The notes beneath the pieces are model-generated. The model ran no database searches and was not told where the DNA came from. It saw nothing but the letters and a program-made list of their open reading frames with translations. Position numbers and translations under genes: made by a program. A DNA stretch of 41,389 bases from Planctomycetota bacterium (GTDB lineage Bacteria; Planctomycetota; Phycisphaerae; UBA1845), in NCBI GenBank assembly GCA_016860685.1, contig BOJX01000016.1:1-41389 (forward strand), read 5' to 3'. Within the stretch, counting starts at the first letter, position 1. Each line of letters opens with the position of its first letter. Positions 14,667-21,444 of the stretch are shown here, one piece after another.

Positions 14667-14741
14667 CGCGGGGACGCCGACCGCGACGCAAATTTCGCCG
14701 ATCCCCGTCCGGGCGTCAGAGCTTCAGCGGGCTCGCGCCGC

Positions 14742-14770
14742 ATGACGGCCAAGCCGGTTCTGGCTAGGAT
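14742..14770 (+). promoter_or_regulatory. Promoter-like pair upstream of the SDR gene
   Basis: On the plus strand ATGACG (14742-14747) and TAGGAT (14765-14770) are 17 bases apart. The start would be near 14777, about 70 bases before the ATG at 14848. The two promoter candidates face away from each other in the divergent region. Confidence 0.3.
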
Positions 14771-14847
14771 ATCCGGCTCACGTGGGATTAAGTCGCGGGT
14801 CGCCTTACGGAAAGGCGCACCGGTGCGGCGGATTAAAGGAGTTCGGC

Positions 14848-15750
14848 ATGCGCGTGGCGGTCAGCGGCGCGAGCGGGCTGGTCGGTTCGGCTTTGTGTGA
14901 TCTGCTGCGTGACAGCGGGCATGACGTCGTTCGGATGGTGCGCGGCGATCGTCGACTCGGCTTAGGCGAGATCCCGTGGGATCCCGACGCCGGTGTTCTC
15001 GACAAGGACTGGCTCGAGGGATGTGACGCGGTCGTCCACTTGGCCGGGGAGAACATCGCGGCCGGTCGCTGGTCCGCCGCGCAGAAGGCACGAATCCGCA
15101 ACAGCCGCATTCTCGGCACGCAACTGGTCGCCAACGCCCTCAAAGCATGCAACGCGCGTCCGAAAGTTTTCTTCTGCGCCTCGGCGGTCGGGTATTACGG
15201 TCATCGCGGCGACGCCTGGCTCGACGAAACCAGCGGGCCGGGGCGCGGGTTTCTCCCCGAAACCTGCGTCGCGTGGGAGGCGGCGGCGAACGAAGCCGAA
15301 GCGGCGGGAATCCGCGTCGTCACCGGTCGCATCGGCGTCGTGCTCAGCCCACGCGGCGGCGCGCTGGCGAAGATGCTCACGCCCTTCAAGCTCGGCGCTG
15401 GTGGGGTGATCGGCTCGGGGAGGCAGTATTGGAGTTGGATTACGTTGCCGGACCTCGCAGCCGCGATTCTGCACGCGCTTGCGAACGAATCTCTCCGAGG
15501 CGCGGTCAATCTTGTGTCGCCGGCGCCGGCGACGAACCGGGAGTTCACCCGGGCGCTCGGCACCGCCCTGAACCGGCCGACGATCCTCCCGATGCCCGCC
15601 CTGATGGCGCGCGTCGTGCTGGGTGAGATGGCGAACGACCTCCTCCTCGCTAGCGCCCGCGTCCGTCCGGCGCGCCTCCTCGAAAGCGGGTTCTCCTTCA
15701 AGTACCCCCAGATCGCCCCGGCGCTCAAAGCGCTCCTTGCCCGGCCTTAG
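14848..15750 (+). CDS. TIGR01777-family NAD(P)-binding epimerase-like protein (YfcH type)
   Basis: The 300-residue product is an atypical short-chain dehydrogenase/epimerase. It has the nucleotide-binding loop GASGLVGSAL (about 7-16), WDPDAG, then DAVVHLAGENIAAGRWS, which is diagnostic for the family. SAVGYYGHRGD (catalytic Tyr region), TGRIGVVLSPRGGALAKML and WSWITLPDLAAAI follow, with the C-terminal DUF1731-like part NRPTILPMPALMARVVLGEMANDLLLASARVRPARLLESGF. The substrate is not known for the family; roles in envelope or division-related processes have been suggested for some members. AAAGGAG precedes the ATG by 7 bases. It is divergent from tryptophan dioxygenase and converges on the acetyltransferase gene. 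Confidence 0.88.
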   Translation: MRVAVSGASGLVGSALCDLLRDSGHDVVRMVRGDRRLGLGEIPWDPDAGVLDKDWLEGCDAVVHLAGENIAAGRWSAAQKARIRNSRILGTQLVANALKACNARPKVFFCASAVGYYGHRGDAWLDETSGPGRGFLPETCVAWEAAANEAEAAGIRVVTGRIGVVLSPRGGALAKMLTPFKLGAGGVIGSGRQYWSWITLPDLAAAILHALANESLRGAVNLVSPAPATNREFTRALGTALNRPTILPMPALMARVVLGEMANDLLLASARVRPARLLESGFSFKYPQIAPALKALLARP

Positions 15751-15772
15751 CGCGAAGAACGATCCGTCCTTG

Positions 15773-15800
15773 CAAGCCGCGGACTTCAGTTCGCGCGGAC
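15773..15800. repeat. Intergenic hairpin repeat family 2 (copy 1, diverged)
   Basis: AAGCCGCGGACTTCAGTTCG-like sequence forms CGCGGAC-TTCA-GTTCGCG (15778-15795). Compared with the copies at 20.85 and 26.2 kb (GGGC-TTCA-GCCC), both arms have changed: GGAC pairs with GTTC through one G-T pair. The hairpin is therefore kept despite sequence drift. Confidence 0.55.
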
Positions 15801-15876
15801 ATTGCGACGAATGAGAGTTGAAATGACAACCGACGGCGCTTCGGGGGATCGCAAGACGCCCGGACCGCGGTCGCCC

Positions 15877-15917
15877 GACCGAGCCGCGCCTGTCAGGAAG
15901 GGATCCTCTTTCCTGAC
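15877..15917. repeat. Intergenic repeat family 1 with hairpin between converging genes
   Basis: The element begins GACCGAGCCGCGCCTGTCAG and continues AAGGGATCC. Its GTCAGGAA (15892-15899) pairs perfectly with TTCCTGAC (15910-15917) around a ten-base loop. It sits four bases beyond the acetyltransferase stop (minus) and about 140 bases after the SDR stop (plus). It may act as a two-way transcription end, although no long T-tract is present. Confidence 0.55.
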
Positions 15918-15920
15918 GGA

Positions 15921-16532
15921 TCACAGAGCTTTCGACGACTTTTCCGTCGCGGGCGATGCGACGCCGTCAAGGCGCAGCTCGAACCTCTCCTCGACAACGT
16001 CAACGCCCCACATCCGCCCCGGCTTTTCCTCGACCTTCTCGAAACCCGCCGCGCGATAAAGCGCCGCAGCGGTCTTCAAGGCGCTTACCGTCCACAACTG
16101 GATCGATCGGTATCCGCAGGTCCGGGCGAACGCGACGGCGTCGCCGAGAAGACGTCGGCCCAGACCCGCCCCGCGCGCCTCCGGCGCGACCAGAAACCAG
16201 CGCAACTGGGCCGTCCCTCCCACCTCGGACGCGGAAGCGTCGCCTTCCCCCGCGTGATTCAACGCCCCGCGCGGCCCTGCGCCGACGATCGCGATGCAGC
16301 CGACAAGCCGGTCGCCGCGCTCCGCGATCCACAACCGCTCGCGCGGGCCGCGCGTCCGGACGAACTCCGCCAGCGGGCCCGCCACGTATGCCTCAAATGT
16401 GGCGTCAAACCCCTGCTCCGCGGCGTAGACCACGCCGTGAAGCGACACGACCGCGCCGAGATCACCCGCGCGCAGGTCGTGTCGCACGGATATCGGCGTC
16501 TCCGAACTCGGCTGGTTCATGACAGAAGTCAC
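15921..16532 (-). CDS. GNAT-family N-acetyltransferase
   Basis: The 203-residue protein is a GCN5-related acetyltransferase. The acetyl-CoA loop lies in LRWFLVAPEARGAGLGRRLL (motif A, R-G-x-G-x-G-x-x-L). GYRSIQLWTVSALKTAAALYRAAGFEKVEE gives motif B with the conserved Tyr and the typical Y-R-A-A-G-F ending. The N-terminal part (SVRHDLRAGDLGAVVSLHGVVYAAEQGFD) looks like the family members fused to or annotated beside MarR regulators. The substrate cannot be told. The start is GTG at 16532 with GGAG seven bases upstream; an ATG four codons later is a good alternative. It is divergent from the rhamnose operon with 121 bases between. Confidence 0.85.
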   Translation of the reverse strand: MTSVMNQPSSETPISVRHDLRAGDLGAVVSLHGVVYAAEQGFDATFEAYVAGPLAEFVRTRGPRERLWIAERGDRLVGCIAIVGAGPRGALNHAGEGDASASEVGGTAQLRWFLVAPEARGAGLGRRLLGDAVAFARTCGYRSIQLWTVSALKTAAALYRAAGFEKVEEKPGRMWGVDVVEERFELRLDGVASPATEKSSKAL

Positions 16533-16653
16533 GGGCTTCTCCGGACCGGAAGTTTACGTGATACTGACCGCGGAGCGAACCCCCGCCGCCCGAAGCGCGC
16601 CGGCTTGCACGACGGCGACTTCACCGGCGGCTGGTGAGAAAGGATCTGCACTT

Positions 16654-17880
16654 ATGCAATTGCCGCGCGGCGCTGCGGGAGCGGACGTGCTTGCACGACT
16701 CGACCGGTTCGTCATTGAGACGCCGTCGTGGGGCTACGCCGACACGGGGACACGCTTCGGCAAGTTCCTTCAGGACGCTGCGGCGACGTCGATCGATGAG
16801 AAGCTCGCCGACGCCGCGGAGGTGCATCGCCTCACCGGTTGCTGTCCGAGCGTCGCGGTGCATGTGCTCTGGGATTTTCCCGGAGGCGGTTCGGAGGCGG
16901 AAATTCGACGCATCGCGGCGCGGGCGGCGTCGCTGGGAGTCCGGATCGGCTCGATCAATCCGAACGTCTTCGAGGATCAGGCGTACAAGTGGGGGTCGCT
17001 GACGAACCGCGATCCGGAGGTCCGCCACCGCGCGCTCGACCACATTTTCGACTCGATCCGCATCGGCGAGCTTTGCGGATCGAACCTGCTGACGCTCTGG
17101 TTCGCCGACGGGACGAATTACCCCGGTCAGGCCGACCTCCGCCAGCGTAAACGCTGGATGTCGGAGGGGCTGCGCGAGATTCACGCCCGGCTGCCCGCGG
17201 ACGGCACGATGCTCATCGAGTACAAGCCCTTTGAGCCTGCGTTCTATCACTCGGACATTGCCGACTGGGGGATGGCGCACGCCCTGGCGAAAGAGGCCGG
17301 GCCGCGCGCGAAAGTGCTCGTCGATCTCGGACATCACCTGCCCGGATGTAACATTGAGCACATCGTGGCCTTCCTCGTCGAGGAAGGCGCGCTCGGCGGA
17401 TTTCACTTCAATGACCGCAAGTACGCCGATGACGATCTGACGACGGGCAGCATCGACCCTTACCAGCTCTTCCGCATCTTCAACGAAATCGCAGGCGCAG
17501 AGCACGAACGCGGCGGCCCCGGCGCGGGAGCCTCAGCCGATCTTCCGGTCGCGTACATGATCGATCAGTCACACAACCTCAAGCCGAAGATCGAAGCGAT
17601 GATCCAGACCGTGATGACGGCGCAGGAGATTTTTCTTAAGGCGATGCTCGTCGACCGCGACGCCCTGCGCCGCGCTCAGGACCGCGAGGATCTGGTCGCC
17701 GCCGAAGGCGTCCTGAAGGACGCATTCTGGACGGATGTGCGAGAGAAAATTGCGGAGCATCGCCGGTCCCGCGGCCTGCCTCCGGATCCGCTCGCTGCGT
17801 TCCGCGAAAGCGGGTATGCCGCCCGCGCTGCCGCACAACGCGGTCCGCGAAAAAAAACGGAGGGCGGGCGTTATGCCTGA
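16654..17880 (+). CDS. rhaI: L-rhamnose isomerase, RhaI type (sugar isomerase TIM barrel)
   Basis: The 408-residue enzyme should interconvert L-rhamnose and L-rhamnulose with two divalent metals. Family features in order are SVAVHVLWDFP, RIGSINPNVFEDQAYKWGSL and LLTLWFADGTNYPGQ. Metal ligands lie in MLIEYKPFEP (E189), VLVDLGHHLPGCNIEHI (D224), GGFHFNDRKYADDD (H251 and following Asp), and SIDPYQLFRIFNE. It is the Pseudomonas stutzeri-type RhaI, not the E. coli RhaA type. The ATG at 16654 has AAAGGA about ten bases before it; the upstream frame has no similarity. It opens a three-gene operon with a permease (eight-base overlap) and rhamnulokinase. Related isomerases accept other aldoses, so substrate range is not certain. 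Confidence 0.88.
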   Translation: MQLPRGAAGADVLARLDRFVIETPSWGYADTGTRFGKFLQDAAATSIDEKLADAAEVHRLTGCCPSVAVHVLWDFPGGGSEAEIRRIAARAASLGVRIGSINPNVFEDQAYKWGSLTNRDPEVRHRALDHIFDSIRIGELCGSNLLTLWFADGTNYPGQADLRQRKRWMSEGLREIHARLPADGTMLIEYKPFEPAFYHSDIADWGMAHALAKEAGPRAKVLVDLGHHLPGCNIEHIVAFLVEEGALGGFHFNDRKYADDDLTTGSIDPYQLFRIFNEIAGAEHERGGPGAGASADLPVAYMIDQSHNLKPKIEAMIQTVMTAQEIFLKAMLVDRDALRRAQDREDLVAAEGVLKDAFWTDVREKIAEHRRSRGLPPDPLAAFRESGYAARAAAQRGPRKKTEGGRYA

Positions 17881-19279
17881 ACATGAGGATCGTGCCGCGG
17901 GGGCGTCCTCGGATCGGACATCCGACGCAGACCTGCGCCCGGTCGTTAACCCGGTGGAGTCCCGGGATCTTCCCCGGAGAATACACACGCTCGGCGCCGC
18001 CGCCATCATGATCGGCATCATCGTCGGCAGCGGCATCTTTCAGACGCCGACGGAAGTCGCAAAACATCTCGGCAATCCCTGGCTCATCCTGCTGGCGTGG
18101 ACGCTCGGCGGCGTCGTCTCCTTTTTCGGCGCGCTCACCTACGCCGAGCTTTCCGGCATGTTTCCCCGGTCAGGCGGCATCTACGTTTTCCTTTATGAGG
18201 GGCTGGGTCCGGCGGTGGCGTTCGTGTTCGGCTGGACGTACCTGCTGGTGGCGAAGCCCGCCGCGGCCGCGGGAATCGCCACCGTCTTCGCCTCCCATGT
18301 CAACCGCCTGCTCGGAACCGAGTTCGACGAACGTCTGATCGTCTGCGTCGTCCTGACGCTGCTGACCTTGATCAACACGTTTCGCGTCACGCTCGGCGAG
18401 GGGGTGGCGATGCTTCTGACGGCGGGCAAGATCGGGGCGCTGGTCGGAATCATCATGCTCGGCGGACTGATGCGCGACCGCGCGGAAGGCCGGTTCGAGC
18501 CTGCGCCCGCGCCGACGTCGCTGCTGCTGGCGCTGGCCCCGGTCTTCGCGGGCGTGATGTGGACCTACGACGGGTGGAGCGACGTCGGCTCGATCGCCGG
18601 CGAAGTGAAGAACCCGCAGCGGGCGCTGCCGCGCGTCTTCCTGCTCGGAACCGCGGGCGTCACGCTCCTTTACCTGGGCGTCAACGCCGTCTACCTCTGG
18701 ATGATTCCGCTGGAGCAGATGCGCGCCGTCCCGACCGTGGCGCCGTTAGTGATGGAGCGCCTCCTCGGACCCACCGCCGAACGTGTCGTCACCGTCCTCG
18801 TCGTCATCTCGACCCTCGGCGCCTCGCACGGCTCGATCCTGACCGGCGCCCGCGTCACCTTCGGCCAGGCCCGCGACGGCCTGCTCTTCCGCCCGCTCGG
18901 CAGGATTCACCCGCGATTTCAGACTCCCGCGGTCTCATTGTGGGTGCAGCTCGTGCTGTCCTGCATCGCGGTGATGTGGTTCAGGGGCTTCGGCGAACTG
19001 ACGTCCGGGTTCGTGTTTACGATGTGGGTGTTCTACGCTCTCGCGGCGGTCGGTCTGATCGTTCTTCGGAAGCGGCGTCCCGATCTTCCGAGGCCCTTCC
19101 GTTGTTGGGGTTATCCGCTCGTCCCGATCACCTTCGTCGTTGTCGCGATCGGCATGATCGCCCTCGAAATCAGCGGCAATCCGCGAAGATCCCTGACCTG
19201 GCTGATCGTGCTGACCGCCGGCGCTCCGATGTACCTGATCTGGAAGCGCCTGCAACGGCGCGAGACCGGCCGCGTGTGA
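17873..19279 (+). CDS. APC-superfamily permease
   Basis: The 468-residue integral membrane protein has about 12 helices. A polar N-terminal tail of about 40 residues precedes helix 1 with AAAIMIGIIVGSGIFQTP, whose GSGIF is the substrate-binding break of APC transporters. FPRSGGIYVFLYEGLGPAVAFVFGW, WTYDGWSDVGSIAGEVKNPQRALPRV and the ILTGARVTFGQARDGLLF loop are typical of the LAT/amino acid-polyamine-organocation group. Its ATG overlaps the isomerase gene by eight bases, with GGAGG upstream, so the two are co-translated. Known relatives carry amino acids. A place between two rhamnose genes suggests it imports a sugar, a sugar-amine, or another co-metabolised compound. Rhamnose transport by this family would be unusual. 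Confidence 0.85.
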   Translation: MPEHEDRAAGASSDRTSDADLRPVVNPVESRDLPRRIHTLGAAAIMIGIIVGSGIFQTPTEVAKHLGNPWLILLAWTLGGVVSFFGALTYAELSGMFPRSGGIYVFLYEGLGPAVAFVFGWTYLLVAKPAAAAGIATVFASHVNRLLGTEFDERLIVCVVLTLLTLINTFRVTLGEGVAMLLTAGKIGALVGIIMLGGLMRDRAEGRFEPAPAPTSLLLALAPVFAGVMWTYDGWSDVGSIAGEVKNPQRALPRVFLLGTAGVTLLYLGVNAVYLWMIPLEQMRAVPTVAPLVMERLLGPTAERVVTVLVVISTLGASHGSILTGARVTFGQARDGLLFRPLGRIHPRFQTPAVSLWVQLVLSCIAVMWFRGFGELTSGFVFTMWVFYALAAVGLIVLRKRRPDLPRPFRCWGYPLVPITFVVVAIGMIALEISGNPRRSLTWLIVLTAGAPMYLIWKRLQRRETGRV

Positions 19280-19328
19280 CAGTCCGGGCGGGCTTTCCCC
19301 GCGAACTCGCGCGCGGCATCATCCTCAC

Positions 19329-20804
19329 ATGTCCGAAACGCGAACCTTCCTTGCTTTCGATCTCGGGGCGTCCTCCGGGCGCGCCGTGCTCGGAACGCTG
19401 CGCGCTGGCCGCGCGACCCTCGACGAACTCCACCGCTTCGACAACGGACCCGTCGAACACGGCGGCCGTCTTCACTGGGATCTCGACGCGATCGTCGAAC
19501 ACATCAAGGAAGGTCTGCGACGCGCAGGCGCCGCCGGCGCAAAGCTCGACGGCCTCGGGATCGACACCTGGGGGGTGGATTACGGATTGCTCGACGCCGC
19601 CGACCGACTCATCCACCCTCCGCATCACTACCGCGATCCGCGCACGACAGGCATGATGGATCATGCGTTTCAGGTCATTCCGCGAGAGACGATCTTCGCC
19701 CGCACCGGGATTCAGTTCATGCCTCTCAACACGCTTTACCAACTCCTCGCCGATCGTGACGCCGGCGACGGCAGGCTCGACCGCGCCGCGATCCTCCTTT
19801 TCATGCCCGACATCCTTAACTGGCGCCTGACGGGCCTCAAACGCACCGACGCGACGATCGCCAGCACGTCGCAGTGCTTCGATCCGGTCGCGCGCCGCTG
19901 GGCTGCAGACCTTTTAACCAGCCTCGGACTGCCGACGCGCATCATGCCGGCGGCGGCCCGGCCCGCGACGATCGTCGGACCGCTGCTTCCGCCGATCGCC
20001 GAACAAACCGGCGTCGGGCTCGTGCCCGTCATTTGCCCCGCCGGACACGACACCGCCTGCGCCGTCGCCGCCGTCCCTGCCGAGGGGGAGGACTGGGCGT
20101 ATATCTCCTGCGGAACCTGGTCCCTCGTCGGCGTCGAGCTGGATCAGCCGATCCTGACGCCTGAAGCCCTGCATGCCGGCGTCACGAACGAGATCGGCGC
20201 CGCAAGAACGATCCGCCTGCTTCGCAACATCGCCGGACTCTGGATCCTCGAACAATGCCGCCGGGTCTGGGTTGACGCCGGGTTCGCCCTCACGCATGAC
20301 GATCTGATCCGCCTTGCGGAAAAGGCGCCCCCGCATCGCGCCTTCATCGACCCGGACGACCCGCGTTTCGCCCCCTTCGGCGACATGCCTCAGCGCATCC
20401 GCGAGTTCTGCGCCGAAACCGGGCAGCCGGTTCCGCGAACCGAGGCCGAAACGGCGCGCTGCGTCCTCGAAAGTCTCGCCCTCAAATACGGCGTCGTCCT
20501 CGACCGCATCGCCCGACTGACCCGCCGCATCATCCGTCGCATCCACCTCGTCGGCGGCGGCGCACGCAACCCCCTGCTTTGTCAATGCACCGCGGACGCC
20601 TGCGGCCTGCCCGTCCACGCCGGTCCCGTGGAAGCGACCGCCTTGGGCAACGTGCTCCTTCAGGCGATGGCCGTCGGCGCCGTCGAATCCCTCGACCACC
20701 TTCGCGCCATCTCGCGGAACTCGGCCGGAATTCGCATCTTCAACCCCGGCGACACGGCGGTCTGGAACAACGCGAGAGCGAGATTCGAAGCGATCGTTCC
20801 CTGA
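19329..20804 (+). CDS. rhaB: Rhamnulokinase (FGGY carbohydrate kinase)
   Basis: The 491-residue kinase phosphorylates L-rhamnulose to L-rhamnulose 1-phosphate with ATP. The FGGY fold is clear: FDLGASSGRAVLG (phosphate 1 loop), LDGLGIDTWGVDYGLLD with the catalytic Asp, and QFMPLNTLYQLLA. CPAGHDTACAVAAVP and YISCGTWSLVGVEL form the second ATP-binding part, followed by HLVGGGARNPLLCQCTADACGLPV and EATALGNVLLQAMA. Length and signatures match RhaB rather than glycerol or xylulose kinases. It lies 49 bases after the permease gene. No good ribosome site precedes the ATG, so translation may be coupled or leaderless-like. An aldolase (RhaD) is not in the window. Confidence 0.92.
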   Translation: MSETRTFLAFDLGASSGRAVLGTLRAGRATLDELHRFDNGPVEHGGRLHWDLDAIVEHIKEGLRRAGAAGAKLDGLGIDTWGVDYGLLDAADRLIHPPHHYRDPRTTGMMDHAFQVIPRETIFARTGIQFMPLNTLYQLLADRDAGDGRLDRAAILLFMPDILNWRLTGLKRTDATIASTSQCFDPVARRWAADLLTSLGLPTRIMPAAARPATIVGPLLPPIAEQTGVGLVPVICPAGHDTACAVAAVPAEGEDWAYISCGTWSLVGVELDQPILTPEALHAGVTNEIGAARTIRLLRNIAGLWILEQCRRVWVDAGFALTHDDLIRLAEKAPPHRAFIDPDDPRFAPFGDMPQRIREFCAETGQPVPRTEAETARCVLESLALKYGVVLDRIARLTRRIIRRIHLVGGGARNPLLCQCTADACGLPVHAGPVEATALGNVLLQAMAVGAVESLDHLRAISRNSAGIRIFNPGDTAVWNNARARFEAIVP

Positions 20805-20844
20805 CCCGCCGCTCAATCATGATTCACCAATGTGGAGCGCCCTC

Positions 20845-20876
20845 CGAGCCGCGGGCTTCAGCCCGCGCGAACGCTC
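20845..20876. repeat. Intergenic hairpin repeat family 2 (copy 2)
   Basis: CGCGGGC-TTCA-GCCCGCG is a perfect seven-pair hairpin at 20850-20867, with flanks CGAGC on the left and CGAACG on the right. It matches the element at 26223-26251 almost base for base, and is related to the one at 15773. Confidence 0.65.
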
Positions 20877-20931
20877 GTTTCGCGATGCGCTGCGGAACCG
20901 AGAAGCAGGATTCAGGGTCAGGGCAAAACAG

Positions 20932-21007
20932 GAAAAAAGTGGGGACGGGAGGCCAGCACGCCGGCGATGTTAAGTCGCCGTGCCCCCCGTGTGGCCGGGC
21001 CCGTCCC
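20932..21007 (-). terminator. Large imperfect palindrome with T-tract on the minus strand
   Basis: Nested pairs are GGGACGGG/CCCGTCCC (20942-20949 with 21000-21007), GGCCA/TGGCC (20951-20955 with 20992-20996), GCAC/GTGC (20956-20959 with 20980-20983) and GGCGA/TCGCC (20963-20967 with 20975-20979). Read on the minus strand the structure is followed by CCACTTTTTTCCTG. It could therefore end transcription of the ResB-CcsA operon, though 440 bases downstream. Its size and nested form also fit a REP-like or MITE-like element. Confidence 0.5.
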
Positions 21008-21202
21008 GCGCTCGGACTATCTTCGCGCGGTCTTAGCACGTCAAGCGCAGAGAAGGAGCGGACTTCACCCTCATTGCGGGCTTCCCACGTTTTTCTCGCA
21101 AAAAACGAGATCGTTAGGATAAGGTAGTTGCCTGATTCTCTCGCGCGTCAATCTGGGAAGCTTGGGGTCTGGAGCAGCCGAAGAATAAAACGCTGTTTCA
21201 AG

Positions 21203-21266
21203 ACCGAACCGCGCCCATCTGTCCTTGACGTTGCGAAGCAAGGTCAAGGATAAGGAAGCGTTCTTA
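21203..21266. repeat. Intergenic repeat family 1, long form (copy B)
   Basis: The element starts ACCGAACCGCGCC and ends GGAAGCGTTCTT. Inside is a 27-base near-perfect palindrome (21223-21249), CCTTGAC-G-TTGC-GAA-GCAA-G-GTCAAGG. It is the best preserved of the three long copies (others at 8579 and 34353). Confidence 0.7.
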
Positions 21267-21444
21267 TCTCTCCCGGCTCCGGGGGGGTGAAACAGCGTCC
21301 AAGTCCTGTGAACGGACCCCTCCGCTTCCCGACGTGACGCGGAAATCAGCGCGGCATGCGCCTCTTCGGGGTGCGGTTTATTCCGCAATTTCGTCCGCTT
21401 CCGCATCCGCAAGGCGTTTTCCCGCCCGGAGGAAGACGCAAGCC

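Larger units (their letters stand above)
20805..21444. other. Repeat-rich gap between converging operons
   Basis: About 640 bases lie between rhaB (plus) and ccsA (minus) without a credible gene. They hold a family 2 hairpin (20845-20876), a 66-base imperfect palindrome with an A-tract on its left (20932-21007), and a long-form family 1 repeat (21203-21266). The short Arg/Pro-rich frames are chance. Confidence 0.55.
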
